The notes: generated from the sequence alone by a model not told the origin. A DNA stretch of 64,000 nucleotides from Amycolatopsis japonica (GCF_000732925.1 NZ_CP008953.1:744001-808000), one strand, 5' to 3'. Shown: positions 25,912-34,710, numbered from the stretch's first letter. Program-made: numbers and translations.

Positions 25912-27705
25912 ATGAGCACCCCAGTGTTGACTGCGGTGGCCTGGCCCTACGCCAACGGCCCCCGCCACATCGGCCACGTGTCCGGATTCGGCGTCCCGTC
26001 CGACGTCTTCTCCCGCTACCAGCGAATGGCCGGCAACCGGGTGCTCATGGTGTCCGGTACCGACGAACACGGCACCCCGATCACCGTCCAGGCCGACAAA
26101 GAAGGCATGACCTCCCAGCAGACGGCCGACAAGTACACCCGCCAGATCGGCCAGGACCTGCAAGGGCTCGGCCTCACCTACGACCTGTTCACCCGCACCA
26201 CCACGGGTAACCACGCCGAGGTCACGCAGCAGATCTTCCTCGCGCTGCACCGCAACGGTTACGTCGTCCCCAAGACGACCCGGGGCGCGATCAGCCCCTC
26301 GACCGGCCGCACCCTGCCCGACCGCTACATCGAGGGCACCTGCCCGATCTGCGGCTACGACGGCGCGCGCGGTGACCAGTGCGACAACTGCGGCAATCAG
26401 CTCGACGCGGCCGAGCTGATCAACCCGAAGTCCCGGATCAACGGTGAAACGCCGAAGTTCGTCGAGACCGAGCACTATTTCCTCGACCTGTCCGCGTTCG
26501 TCGAGACCCTGGGCAAATGGCTGTCCAGCAAGACCGACTGGCGTCCGAACGTCCTCAACTTCACCAAGAACCTGATCGACGACATGCGGCCGCGGCCGAT
26601 CACCCGCGATCTCGACTGGGGCGTGAAGATTCCGCTGGACGGTTGGCGCGACCAGCCGATGAAGCGCTTCTACGTCTGGTTCGACGCGGTCATCGGCTAC
26701 TTCTCGGCGAGCGTGGAGTGGGCGCGCCGGACCGGCAACCCGGACGCCTGGCAGGAGTGGTGGAGCAACCCGGAGGCCCGCTCCTACTACTTCATGGGCA
26801 AGGACAACATCACCTTCCACGCCCAGATCTGGCCCGCCCTGCTCTTCGGTCACAACGGCGAGGGCGACCGAGGTGGCGTGCCCGGCAAGTACGGCAAGCT
26901 GCACCTGCCCGACGAGATCGTTTCCAGCGAGTTCCTCACGATGAGCGGCTCGAAGTTCTCGACGTCGCGCGGCACGGTCATCTACGTGCACGACTTCCTT
27001 CGCGACTTCGGCCCGGACACGCTGCGGTACTTCATCTCCGTGGCGGGCCCCGAGACCCAGGACACCGACTTCACCTGGGACGAATTCGTCCGCCGGACCA
27101 ACTTCGAGCTGGCCAACGAGTGGGGCAATCTCGTCAACAGGTCCATCTCGATGGCGCACAAGAACGTCGGAGCAATCCCGCGTCCCGATGCCCCCACGGC
27201 CGCCGACGAGGAGCTCAAGGAGCTCTCCCGCAAGGCGTTCGACACCGCCGGCGCCCACCTGCAGCGGTCCCGGTTCAAGGCAGCGGCGAGCGAGGCCATG
27301 CGCGTCGTCACCGCGGCCAACCGGTACCTCTCGGACCAGGAGCCGTGGAAGCTCAAGGACGACCCCGCGCGGCGCGACAGTGTTCTGCACACCGCCCTGC
27401 AGGTCGTCTCCGACGCCAACACGCTGCTGACCCCCTTCCTGCCCCACTCGGCGCAGAAGGTGCACGAGGCCCTCGGCGGCACCGGTGTCTGGGCGGCCCA
27501 GCCCGAGCTTCAGGAAGTCGAGGACCTCGACATCCCCGGCCGGATCAACCCCATCATCACCGGGGACTACAAGGCCGAGCAGGCGCGCTGGAAGTCCGTG
27601 CCCATCGAGGTGGGCAAGCCTCTGGACAAGCCGACCCCGCTGTTCGCCAAGCTGGACCCGGAGCTCGGCGAGACCGGTCCCGAATGGGCGCCGATCTCGA
27701 AATGA
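25912..27705 (+). CDS. metG: Methionyl-tRNA synthetase
   Basis: 597 residues. Class I signatures: NGPRHIGHV (HIGH box) at about 15-23 and KFSTSRG (KMSKS variant) near 347. The zinc-knuckle insertion has cysteines in [18 protein letters not shown]. The anticodon-binding helical domain follows ([20 protein letters not shown]). There is no C-terminal dimerisation domain, as in mycobacterial MetG. It charges tRNA-Met. tatD follows after 7 bases. Confidence 0.96.
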   Translation: MSTPVLTAVAWPYANGPRHIGHVSGFGVPSDVFSRYQRMAGNRVLMVSGTDEHGTPITVQADKEGMTSQQTADKYTRQIGQDLQGLGLTYDLFTRTTTGNHAEVTQQIFLALHRNGYVVPKTTRGAISPSTGRTLPDRYIEGTCPICGYDGARGDQCDNCGNQLDAAELINPKSRINGETPKFVETEHYFLDLSAFVETLGKWLSSKTDWRPNVLNFTKNLIDDMRPRPITRDLDWGVKIPLDGWRDQPMKRFYVWFDAVIGYFSASVEWARRTGNPDAWQEWWSNPEARSYYFMGKDNITFHAQIWPALLFGHNGEGDRGGVPGKYGKLHLPDEIVSSEFLTMSGSKFSTSRGTVIYVHDFLRDFGPDTLRYFISVAGPETQDTDFTWDEFVRRTNFELANEWGNLVNRSISMAHKNVGAIPRPDAPTAADEELKELSRKAFDTAGAHLQRSRFKAAASEAMRVVTAANRYLSDQEPWKLKDDPARRDSVLHTALQVVSDANTLLTPFLPHSAQKVHEALGGTGVWAAQPELQEVEDLDIPGRINPIITGDYKAEQARWKSVPIEVGKPLDKPTPLFAKLDPELGETGPEWAPISK

Positions 27706-27712
27706 GCAACTG

Positions 27713-28549
27713 ATGGGTGCGGAGAAGAAGGAGCTGCCGCCGGTCCCGGACAGGTTGCCGGTTTCGGTGGTGGACGCGCACACCCACCTCGACGCGTGCG
27801 GCGCGGTCACCGCGGCTGATGTGACAGCCGTGGTCGACCGCGCCGAGCGCGCCGGCGTGTCACGGGTGATCACCGTCGCGGACGATCTCGCGGCCGCTCG
27901 CTGGGCCGCGCAAGCGTCCACTTGGGACCCGCGGGTTTGGGCCGCCGTCGCGATCCATCCCACGCGCACCAAGGAATTCTCCGAAGCCGAGAAATCCGAA
28001 GTGGAGAGTCTCGCGAAAGAGTCCAGAGTGGTCGCGGTCGGCGAGACCGGCCTCGACTACTACTGGGACTATTCGCCTCACGACGCCCAGCAGGACGCTT
28101 TCCGGTGGCACATCGATCTCGCCAAGCGCATCGGCAAGCCGCTGATGATCCATGATCGAGACGCCCACGACGACGTTCTCCGGATCCTCGAGGAAGAGGG
28201 GGCGCCCGAGCAGGTCGTCTTCCACTGTTTCTCGGGGGACGAGCACATCGCTCGCCGGTGTGTCGACGCGGGATACGTGCTGTCCTTCGCCGGGACGGTC
28301 AGCTTCCGCAACGCCCGGGGTCTCCACGAGGCGGCGCGGATCGTGCCGGCGGACCAGTACCTCGTCGAAACGGACGCTCCCTTCCTGACCCCGCATCCGT
28401 TCCGTGGGCGGCCGAACGAGCCCTACTGCGCCGCCTACACGGTTCGGCACCTCGCCACCCTCAGGGGCGAGGCGGTGCACGAGGTGGCCGAATCGGTGCG
28501 AAAGACCGCTGAGCGGGTCTTCCGTTTGCCGACAGTCACCGCCGGTTGA
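27713..28549 (+). CDS. tatD: TatD family metal-dependent hydrolase/DNase
   Basis: 278 residues, amidohydrolase barrel. Metal ligands are visible in VVDAHTHLDACG, GETGLDYYWDYSPH and HDRDAHDDVL, with the C-terminal FAGTVSFRNARG and LVETDAPFLTPHPFRGRPNEP. TatD enzymes are 3'-5' exonucleases, and also D-aminoacyl-tRNA or repair related. The ATG at 27713 overlaps a TGATG context 7 bases after metG. The metG-tatD-rpfB order is conserved in mycobacteria. Confidence 0.93.
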   Translation: MGAEKKELPPVPDRLPVSVVDAHTHLDACGAVTAADVTAVVDRAERAGVSRVITVADDLAAARWAAQASTWDPRVWAAVAIHPTRTKEFSEAEKSEVESLAKESRVVAVGETGLDYYWDYSPHDAQQDAFRWHIDLAKRIGKPLMIHDRDAHDDVLRILEEEGAPEQVVFHCFSGDEHIARRCVDAGYVLSFAGTVSFRNARGLHEAARIVPADQYLVETDAPFLTPHPFRGRPNEPYCAAYTVRHLATLRGEAVHEVAESVRKTAERVFRLPTVTAG

Positions 28550-28884
28550 ACGGATTGCGACATTAGTGATCAGCAATGGTCCACTCTGATGAGTGACCAA
28601 CGTCACGACATTCCGGGCGGTGTTTGCGCAACCCGGCGAGGTTCGTTACTGTCCCGTGATCGTGCCGGTCGGTACCCGCTCATGCGGTTTCCGGCTGTTA
28701 CGCCCACAGTCACGTCAGTGCACGTCGGGGAAGCGGAACCAGGAGCGGTACGGCCTGGAACCGTGACGATGGCGCTGGCTGCGGGTGTCGGACTTCTAGA
28801 GGTGTGCCGAAGAGCGCATCGAGACGAAGGACGTAGTGGAGCGGTTGTCGAGCTCCTCGACGTCTTGGGAAAGGGAACGACCCA
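28550..28884 (+). promoter_or_regulatory. rpfB promoter and long 5' leader
   Basis: This 335-base gap has no gene. A good sigma-A-like promoter is present: TTGCGC (28624-28629), a 17-base spacer and TACTGT (28647-28652). The implied transcript would have a leader of about 225 bases before the rpfB GTG. The leader can fold, for example CCAGG and CCTGG around AGCGGTACGG, nested within further complementary segments. In M. tuberculosis the rpfB leader has been reported to act as an RNA switch. I cannot match this leader to the ydaO (c-di-AMP) consensus. Confidence 0.45.
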
Positions 28885-30342
28885 GTGACTGGTAGCAGTA
28901 GGCAGGATGGCTCGCGCCTCGGCGCAGAGACGAACACCTTCGCTTCCGCCGGCTCGGTCGCCGTGCTCGACCGCGACACCCACTACGGCGAGCTCGACTA
29001 CTCCGACGATCCGCGCATCACGCACCAGGACGTCCTGGCAGCGCTCGGCCCCGACGCCGACGCCTTGATGGCCGAGATCGACGTTGACGTCGACGAGCTG
29101 ATCCGCCTGATCAGCGCCGAGACCACCATGCTTCCTCCGATCGTCATTCCGGACGAGATGGCCGAGGACCGCACCGCGGGCGCGCCGATGAAGGTCGCGA
29201 CCAAGGACGAGGTCATCGCGAACTCGACCCGCGTCTGGAAGAAGCGGTTCCTCAAGGGGACCGTCATGGCGGTGCTGCTTACACTCGGCGGTGGCGGCGC
29301 GGCCGCGATGGCGATGAACAAGAGCGTCACGCTCGACGTCGACGGCAAGCAGCAGACCGTCCACAGCTTCGGCGACACCGTCGGCGAGGTCCTCGAAGAC
29401 GCCGGTCTTTCGGTCGGCGCGCACGACTCGCTCTCGCCCTCGCCTCAGGCCGAGGTGGGCGACGGTGGCGTCATCAAGCTTGAGCGCGGCCGCAAGCTGA
29501 ACCTGATCGTCGACGGCGCGCCGCAGCAGGAGTCCTGGGTCCGCGCGACCAACCTCGGCGAAGCGTTGAACCAGCTCGGTCGCGCCGACCTCGCCAAGGC
29601 CGGCACCTGGACTTCGCTCCCGCAGAACGGTGAGTTGCCGCTCGAGGGCGCCACCGTCGAGGTCAAGACCCTCAAGAACGTCACGGTCTACGACGGTGCG
29701 AACGAACCGCGCAAGGTTCAGACCAACTCGGTGACCACCCAGGAATTCCTCGGTGAGCTCCGGATGACCCTCGGCCCGGACGACGAGGCCGTCGGCGGTC
29801 TCGACGTCAAGCTGGTCGACGGCGCCGAGGTCCACATCAGCCGGACCGGCGTCACCATGGTCAAGCAGAACGAGGAAATCGCTCCGCCCGAGCAGAAGGT
29901 CGACGACCCGGAGCTCGAAAAGGGCAAGACCAAGGTCGAGGACCCGGGCACCCCGGGCCAGAAGACCGTGACCTACAAGGTCACCAAGCGCAACGGCAAA
30001 GAGGTCGGCCGCGAGAAGGTCTCGGAAGAGGTCATCACCGAGGCCAAGCCCAAGATCGTCAAGGTTGGAACCAAGAAGCCCGCCGATCCGGTCATCGGAG
30101 ACGCCGGAGCCTGGGACCGCATCGCGCAGTGCGAGTCGACCGGCAACTGGGCCGCCAACACCGGCAACGGCTACTACGGTGGCCTGCAGTTCAACAAGAG
30201 CACCTGGGACGCCTACGGTGGCGAGCAGTACGCCGCGTACCCGCACCAGGCCAGCAAGGCCCAGCAGATCGCTGTCGCCGAGAAGGTTCGCGACGCGCGT
30301 GGTGGCTACGGCGCTTGGCCGCACTGCGGCAAGAAGGCCTGA
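28885..30342 (+). CDS. rpfB: Resuscitation-promoting factor RpfB
   Basis: 485 residues. Order: a cytosolic acidic region (1-115), one membrane anchor (about 120-143), three DUF348 repeats (about 147-345), a G5 domain (about 350-415) and the C-terminal Rpf transglycosylase domain. The catalytic Glu is in [12 protein letters not shown], and two Cys (CES, PHCGKK) form the usual disulfide. The enzyme cleaves peptidoglycan to promote growth resumption. The long N-terminal cytosolic part is larger than in M. tuberculosis RpfB. GTG start with AAAGGGAA upstream. Confidence 0.93.
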   Translation: MTGSSRQDGSRLGAETNTFASAGSVAVLDRDTHYGELDYSDDPRITHQDVLAALGPDADALMAEIDVDVDELIRLISAETTMLPPIVIPDEMAEDRTAGAPMKVATKDEVIANSTRVWKKRFLKGTVMAVLLTLGGGGAAAMAMNKSVTLDVDGKQQTVHSFGDTVGEVLEDAGLSVGAHDSLSPSPQAEVGDGGVIKLERGRKLNLIVDGAPQQESWVRATNLGEALNQLGRADLAKAGTWTSLPQNGELPLEGATVEVKTLKNVTVYDGANEPRKVQTNSVTTQEFLGELRMTLGPDDEAVGGLDVKLVDGAEVHISRTGVTMVKQNEEIAPPEQKVDDPELEKGKTKVEDPGTPGQKTVTYKVTKRNGKEVGREKVSEEVITEAKPKIVKVGTKKPADPVIGDAGAWDRIAQCESTGNWAANTGNGYYGGLQFNKSTWDAYGGEQYAAYPHQASKAQQIAVAEKVRDARGGYGAWPHCGKKA

Positions 30343-30361
30343 CGCCAGATCATCCTCCTTT

Positions 30362-30405
30362 CCTGAAGGTCACCGTGTGGGTTCGCCCGCAAGGTGGCCT
30401 TCAGG
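30362..30405. terminator. Hairpin between rpfB and the convergent DUF222 gene
   Basis: Arms of 13 bases, CCTGAAGGTCACC (30362-30374) and GGTGGCCTTCAGG (30393-30405), with one mismatch and an 18-base loop. It covers the stop of the DUF222 gene and lies 19 bases after the rpfB stop. Confidence 0.65.
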
Positions 30406-31426
30406 CCGTTAAAGGCTTATGAGGTTGCGCCGCGTTCCCGGATCTCGGTCTCGACAGTCGTGCCCACCATCGAGGGGGACGCAGGTGAGCGACATTCCGG
30501 GATCGTTCAGTCGCGGCGGACTCTTGAACGCCCTCGCCGCTGCCGCGGTAGGGGCTCTGGCGGCCCTGTGGCGGCATCTGGGTGGGCTTAGGGCGGCTCG
30601 CGGGTTCCTCGCTGGGCTGTGCGGGCTGAGGCTCCTCAGTGACCCGCTCCGCGGTCTGCCGGGGCGCGGGGATGTCCGGGCCGGCCTCCGCGAGATCGAC
30701 GATCTCCGCGAACGCGTCGCCGCGTCTCTCCGCGGGCGCACGGTCGTCGGCTACTTCGCCGGGAGCCGGATACGCACGCGGCACCAGGAGCGCGTTCAGG
30801 CGGGCGCCCGTCTCGGGGTCGAGGTTTCCGCGCATGTCCCAGCGGCCGGTCCGTTTCTGGCGCAACCAGAATTCGCTTCGCTGACGTTTCGGCTCGGGAT
30901 CGTCTTTGGGCTTCCCATCCGGATCATGTCGCGCGAGCAGGTCGGTGCCCGCCATCGTGACGTCGCGCGGTCTTGCGACGCCCGCGAGTTCGACCAGGCC
31001 CTTTTCGGCCTCAAGCCGCTCGTCCGCGTCGAGGTGGTCCGGCAGCCTCTTCATGACGGTGACGATCCGGTCGATACCGGCCTCGGCCAACGCGCCGGTG
31101 CTGGCCGATTCACCGGTCAACGGCGCGACGGGGTCGATCGTCGTGCCGTCGCGCGCCCGTCTCGAATTGAGCGCGAGCGCTCTGCCGGTCACTCTCTGAG
31201 CCTCTGCTCGAGGCACTCGAGCCACATGCTCGTAGAAGGCGGCGATCGAGTTGTATCCGTAGAGGTCTCGGACCCCACGTGACTCGATCTCGGCCAGGAT
31301 CTGGCCGACTTCGGCGAACAGACGTCGCCCTTCGCGTAGCCGTGTCTGCAACTCGTCGAGGAGCAGTTCGGCGTCACCTTCCGGCAGGTTGAGCGGGAAG
31401 GCCTTGGGATTGTTTTTGCTGGTCAT
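30401..31426 (-). CDS. DUF222 domain protein lacking the HNH nuclease domain
   Basis: 341 residues. The N-terminal 235 match DUF222 (QILAEIESRGVRDLYGYNSIAAFYEHVARV ... GNLDPETGARLNALLVP). In most relatives this region is followed by a 13E12-type HNH endonuclease domain. Here it ends after EIVDLAEAGPDIP, and the rest (about 245-341) is a low-complexity Pro/Arg/Gln-rich tail ending in WWARLSRPRSGNAAQPHKPL. It may be a decayed or neofunctionalised copy. It lies inside what is the tatD-rpfB-ksgA operon in mycobacteria, on the opposite strand. Confidence 0.65.
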   Translation of the reverse strand: MTSKNNPKAFPLNLPEGDAELLLDELQTRLREGRRLFAEVGQILAEIESRGVRDLYGYNSIAAFYEHVARVPRAEAQRVTGRALALNSRRARDGTTIDPVAPLTGESASTGALAEAGIDRIVTVMKRLPDHLDADERLEAEKGLVELAGVARPRDVTMAGTDLLARHDPDGKPKDDPEPKRQRSEFWLRQKRTGRWDMRGNLDPETGARLNALLVPRAYPAPGEVADDRAPAERRGDAFAEIVDLAEAGPDIPAPRQTAERVTEEPQPAQPSEEPASRPKPTQMPPQGRQSPYRGSGEGVQESAATERSRNVAHLRPPRWWARLSRPRSGNAAQPHKPLTA

Positions 31427-31587
31427 CCCTCGATTGTCGAGGCAGATTCGAACGAATGCACGGTATCGATCGGGTGGATGATCATTACGCTCCGCCTGCG
31501 CTGACCTGCGCCGATCACACGGGAGTGGGATACGTGTCGGTTCGAAAACGCCATACGGATGGTGGGGGCGGGATCACAGCTCCGCGG

Positions 31588-32172
31588 TCATCCGGTCATC
31601 CGGTCCCACTCCTCGCGGAGCACCCCATAGACGACGGCGTCATGCACGCCTCCGGCCCAGCGTCGCGCGCGCCGGAACCGGCCTTCCTCCACGAACCCCA
31701 GCCGCCGCCCGACGGCGATCATCCCCGGGTTCCCCGAGAACGTGGCGAAGTCCAGGCGGAGCGTGTCGGTGCGAGCGAACAAATAGGTCGTCCACAGGCG
31801 CAAGGCCTCAGTGCCGTATCCGCCGCCCCAGTACCGCTCGTCGTAGATCGCCAACCCCATCCGCCGCCAGTCGGTCTGCCTGCTTTCCCAGTACCAGCTG
31901 ACCCTGCCGATCAACCTGCCGTCCTTCAGATCGCATACGGCGAGGCTGGTGCGGGGATCGACGGGCTCGGTCTTGGGCGTGGTGAGTTCGCGTGCCGTCG
32001 AGTCGGCCGCCGCCGCGGTCGGGGTGCCGAAATAGGGCCCGTTCGTTTCATGCCAGGGCCGCGTGGGATCGAGTAGGTCGCGAAGCGGTCGGAGGTCGCC
32101 GGGCCTCCAGTCGCGCAGCCGGACTTTCTCGCCTTCGAGTACAACGTCGTCCACCGGCCAATCGTGGCCCAC
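31588..32172 (-). CDS. GNAT family N-acetyltransferase
   Basis: 194 residues of the RimJ/RimL-like group. [18 protein letters not shown] starts the fold, the acetyl-CoA binding region is [22 protein letters not shown], and the following [37 protein letters not shown] is diagnostic. The substrate is unknown (protein N-terminus, amino sugar or antibiotic are all possible). A GTG at 32152-32154 is an alternative start. It is divergent from ksgA across about 22 bases. Confidence 0.85.
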   Translation of the reverse strand: MGHDWPVDDVVLEGEKVRLRDWRPGDLRPLRDLLDPTRPWHETNGPYFGTPTAAAADSTARELTTPKTEPVDPRTSLAVCDLKDGRLIGRVSWYWESRQTDWRRMGLAIYDERYWGGGYGTEALRLWTTYLFARTDTLRLDFATFSGNPGMIAVGRRLGFVEEGRFRRARRWAGGVHDAVVYGVLREEWDRMTG

Positions 32173-32194
32173 CGGGGCTGGTTACGATCGTCGG

Positions 32195-33031
32195 GTGACT
32201 GAACTGCTCGGTCCTGCGGAGATCAGGGCGCTGGCGGCCGAGCTGGACGTACGTCCGACCAAGAAGCTCGGCCAGAACTTCGTGCACGACCCCAATACGG
32301 TGCGACGCATCGTCGACCTCTCGGGGGTCGGTGAAGGCGACGTCGTGCTGGAGGTCGGGCCGGGCCTCGGCTCGTTGACCCTCGGACTGCTCGCGACCGG
32401 CGCCGAGGTCGTCGCGGTCGAAATCGACCCTGTGCTGGCTGGGCGATTGCCGGATACCGCAGCCGAACGGGGCGGGGCCGAACGACTGACGGTCGTCGGC
32501 GCGGACGCGTTGCGGATCACGTCCGACGACCTGCCCGCGCGTCCGACGGCGCTCGTCGCGAACCTGCCGTACAACGTCGCAGTTCCGGTCGTGCTTCACC
32601 TGCTTGCTGAACTGCCGTCGCTGACCAGCGGTCTCGTGATGGTCCAGACCGAGGTCGCGGACCGGATGGCGGCCGGCCCGGGGAGCCGGACTTATGGCGT
32701 CCCCAGCGTCAAGCTCGCTTGGTACGGAAAGGCGCGCAAGGTCGCCGCGGTGCCTCGCGCGGTGTTCTGGCCCGTTCCGAACGTGGACTCCGCACTGGTC
32801 GCTTTCGAACGGGGCGAGGTGGTGTCGTCCGTGGACCGGGAGCGATTGTTCGCGGTGGTCGACGCCGCCTTCTCCCAGCGGCGGAAGACTTTGCGTGCCG
32901 CGTTGGCGTCATGGGCCGGTTCCGCCGAACGCGCGGGGGAGCTGCTCGAGAAGGCGGGAATCGACCCCAAGACCCGCGGTGAACAGCTGGATGTCCACCA
33001 GTTCGCGCGGATTGCCGCGGTCGCCGGTTGA
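32195..33031 (+). CDS. ksgA: 16S rRNA (adenine(1518)-N6/adenine(1519)-N6)-dimethyltransferase
   Basis: 278 residues. SAM-binding [12 protein letters not shown] (about 50-61), the acidic EIDP, and the catalytic NLPYN motif ([13 protein letters not shown]) are present. The N-terminal [12 protein letters not shown] is also characteristic. It dimethylates two adenines in helix 45 during 30S maturation. The GTG start at 32195 matches family length; the open frame upstream is antisense to the GNAT gene. It follows rpfB directly in mycobacteria, but here two reverse genes intervene, so it must use its own promoter. Confidence 0.94.
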   Translation: MTELLGPAEIRALAAELDVRPTKKLGQNFVHDPNTVRRIVDLSGVGEGDVVLEVGPGLGSLTLGLLATGAEVVAVEIDPVLAGRLPDTAAERGGAERLTVVGADALRITSDDLPARPTALVANLPYNVAVPVVLHLLAELPSLTSGLVMVQTEVADRMAAGPGSRTYGVPSVKLAWYGKARKVAAVPRAVFWPVPNVDSALVAFERGEVVSSVDRERLFAVVDAAFSQRRKTLRAALASWAGSAERAGELLEKAGIDPKTRGEQLDVHQFARIAAVAG

Positions 33032-33270
33032 TCGCCTGCCTCGGATGTGACCGGCACCGCGCGAACGTCAGCCGCGCCACGTCGGCACGTGCGTAAGCCT
33101 TCTCGATCTGTATGAGCCGGCGTTGTCTTAGCAGGTAGCGCGCCTGGCGCAAGTCGAAGGCGCCTGACTGTGTTCCATTATCTGGACGCCCCATCCTGTA
33201 TTATGGACGCGACCAGACGTGTGATCTGCGCCTACGCGCTTGCTTTCATCCAGTGGGATCGGTTTTACTC
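33032..33270. other. Intergenic region upstream of the riboswitch
   Basis: No convincing gene lies in this stretch. A -10-like TATTAT at 33199-33204 is the best promoter element and would start a transcript about 60 bases before the riboswitch. A clear -35 is not visible at 17 bases. An open frame that starts at 33170 runs through the riboswitch and is not considered real in its full length. Confidence 0.35.
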
Positions 33271-33366
33271 AGTGAGCCATCCCGAGCGACTGAGAGACCT
33301 GGCTCGCCGAAGTCGCAGCAACCACCCTCCACAGGGCAGGTGCTACAGCCAGGACCGATGGAGGCT
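33271..33366 (+). ncRNA. SAM riboswitch (SAM-I/SAM-IV clan)
   Basis: The whole core can be traced. P1: CCATC (33277-33281) pairs with GATGG (33357-33361). P2: GCGACT (33286-33291) pairs with AGTCGC (33311-33316), with an inner GAG/CTC step. The P2 loop CCTGG (33298-33302) pairs with CCAGG (33349-33353) as the pseudoknot. The conserved strand GCAACC (33318-33323) precedes P3 (CCCT/AGGG, 33325-33336), and GGTGCTA (33339-33345) follows. There is no P4 inside P1, which leans to the actinobacterial SAM-IV form or an intermediate variant. It lies 200 bases upstream of a MetN-like gene. Confidence 0.85.
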
Positions 33367-33373
33367 TTGCCTA

Positions 33374-33475
33374 ATGAACAGGGTCACCCACCCGCTCCTG
33401 CTGACCAGGCGACGTGTCGTCGATGAAGGTCGCCGCACGGTAAGTGCGTGTCGACGCTCCACCGTTACTGCCTGA
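33374..33475 (+). CDS. Putative leader peptide downstream of the SAM riboswitch
   Basis: A 33-residue ORF starting MNRVTHPLLLTRRRVVD. Its ribosome site GGAGG (33360-33364) is 9 bases before the ATG and overlaps the 3' strand of riboswitch P1. SAM binding should therefore mask it. The pattern PLLLTRRR-VD-x-x-R-x-x-SAC resembles the short actinobacterial leader peptides (R-H-V-D-L-x-R-x-x-SA-x-C) found before sulfur-metabolism genes, where Cys-dependent attenuation has been reported. A single Cys is at position 26. The hairpins that follow could form the attenuator. Confidence 0.5.
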   Translation: MNRVTHPLLLTRRRVVDEGRRTVSACRRSTVTA

Positions 33476-33518
33476 GTCCTTCTCCCTTACCTCTGAAAAC
33501 CGTCCGTTTCCGGACGGT
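33437..33518 (+). promoter_or_regulatory. Hairpins between leader peptide and metN-like gene
   Basis: Hairpin A (33437-33465) pairs ACGGT with ACCGT and GCGT with ACGC and overlaps the end of the leader peptide ORF. Hairpin B (33499-33518) is a perfect 8-base stem, ACCGTCCG and CGGACGGT, with loop TTTC. The ACGGT of A could also pair with the ACCGT of B, so alternative folds are possible, as in attenuators. B has no T-run, so Rho-dependent or translational control is more likely than intrinsic termination. Confidence 0.4.
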
Positions 33519-33565
33519 CACTCGGTGACGGTCGGCGCGCTCGAAAGAAGCAGCGCCCCATTCGC

Positions 33566-34588
33566 ATGGAGCCTCTCGTGATCACTGTCGAAAACCTGTC
33601 CAAATCCTTTCCCCTCAACGGAAATCCCGTCGTCGCGCTGCGCGATGTGAGCGTGGACATCCAAGCGGGCTCGCTGTTCGGAGTCGTCGGCCCGGCCGGC
33701 TCCGGCAAGTCGACCCTCGCTCGTTGCATCGGTCTTCAGGAGCGTCCCGACCGTGGCGTCGTCCGCCTCGACGGCCTCAACACAGGGACTCTCGACGGAC
33801 GCCGTCTGCGCGAGATCCGGCGGCAGGTCGGTGTCGTGAGCACCAAACCGGAATTGCTCGCCGAGCGCACCATCGCCGGCAACATCGCTTCGCCGCTCGA
33901 ACAGCTCGGTCTCGACGGGCCGCAGCGGCGCAACCGGGTCGGCAACCTGCTCGACCTGGTCGGGCTCACCCCCCGGGCGGGGCAGCGGCCGGGCGACCTG
34001 TCCGAAGGGCAGCTGCGCCGAGTGGCCATCGCCAAGGCGCTGGCCGCCGGGCCGTCCGTGCTCTTGGCCGACGACCCGACCGCCGGCGTGCAGGCCGAGG
34101 AGTCCGGCGCGGTCCTCACCGTGCTCGACCGGGCCCGTGCCGAGCTCGGAGTCACCGTGCTGCTCACCACTCCCGACGCCGGCGTGGTTCGCCGTGTCTG
34201 CGACGACGTCGCGGTTCTGGAAGCCGGGGCGATCATCGAACGCGGGACCGTGCTCGACCTGGTCTCCGACCCGAACAGCCGTACTGCGCAGGCGCTGCTT
34301 CCCGCGATCGAGACCGGGCGTGCGCAGGCCTCGAAGTACGACCGCGCGGTGGACGTCGTGCTGGTCGGCTTCGCCTCGGTCGGTGCGTTGCTCCCGGAGG
34401 CCGCCGGTCGCTTCGACGTCGAACTCGCCACCATCGGCGGTGGCCTGACCCGGATCGGCGACACGCCGGTTGGCCGGTTCCGTCTCGGTGTCCGCGGTGA
34501 GCGTGCGGACGCCGCGCTCGCCTGGATCGCCGAGCGCGGCGGCCACGTGACCCACCCGGTCCGCGGACCGCAGGGTGTCGCTGCCTGA
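33566..34588 (+). CDS. Orphan MetN-like ABC ATPase with NIL domain and degenerate catalytic motifs
   Basis: 340 residues. An ABC ATPase domain (about 5-240) resembles methionine-importer MetN, followed by a C-terminal NIL domain (about 258-327), which binds methionine in MetN. Walker A GPAGSGKST (42-50) is intact and the signature is LSEGQ (145-149). However, the Q-loop has Thr93 (VVSTKPELL), Walker B ends Asp169-Asp170 instead of Asp-Glu, and the H-loop reads LLTTPD with Pro203. No metI or metQ lies nearby. A GTG at 33578 with GGAG 6 bases upstream is a likely alternative start. ATP binding without efficient hydrolysis is my inference. Confidence 0.8.
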   Translation: MEPLVITVENLSKSFPLNGNPVVALRDVSVDIQAGSLFGVVGPAGSGKSTLARCIGLQERPDRGVVRLDGLNTGTLDGRRLREIRRQVGVVSTKPELLAERTIAGNIASPLEQLGLDGPQRRNRVGNLLDLVGLTPRAGQRPGDLSEGQLRRVAIAKALAAGPSVLLADDPTAGVQAEESGAVLTVLDRARAELGVTVLLTTPDAGVVRRVCDDVAVLEAGAIIERGTVLDLVSDPNSRTAQALLPAIETGRAQASKYDRAVDVVLVGFASVGALLPEAAGRFDVELATIGGGLTRIGDTPVGRFRLGVRGERADAALAWIAERGGHVTHPVRGPQGVAA

Positions 34589-34595
34589 TTCCTCC

Positions 34596-34642
34596 ACGAA
34601 CGGGCCGCCCAGGACGAAATCCGTCCGGGGCGGCCCGTTCGT
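34596..34642. terminator. Terminator hairpin after the metN-like gene
   Basis: Perfect 15-base GC-rich arms ACGAACGGGCCGCCC (34596-34610) and complement (34628-34642) with a 17-base loop, 7 bases after the stop codon. It separates the riboswitch unit from ispE. Confidence 0.75.
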
Positions 34643-34710
34643 GTCCGACTCGTCCTGTTCTCTTTTCTCCTGGTGACAGCGCAAGTGGAACGGCCACGTA
34701 GGCTTGACGG

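Noticed and set aside
25708..27972. Open reading frame of 754 codons antisense to metG
   Set aside because: High G+C antisense artefact: Arg/Gly/Asp-rich, no domains, lies across a strongly conserved gene.
28653..28884. ydaO (c-di-AMP) riboswitch in the rpfB leader
   Set aside because: rpf genes in some actinobacteria have one, but I could not place the conserved ydaO segments in this leader. It remains an unclassified structured leader.
31438..31460. SOS (LexA) box before the DUF222 gene
   Set aside because: ATTCGAACGAAT looks similar but lacks the spaced GAAC-N4-GTTC arrangement.
33170..33475. A 101-codon ORF spanning the riboswitch
   Set aside because: Its first two thirds run through the aptamer and have no ribosome site or similarity. 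Only the last 33 codons, with their own ribosome site, are plausible.
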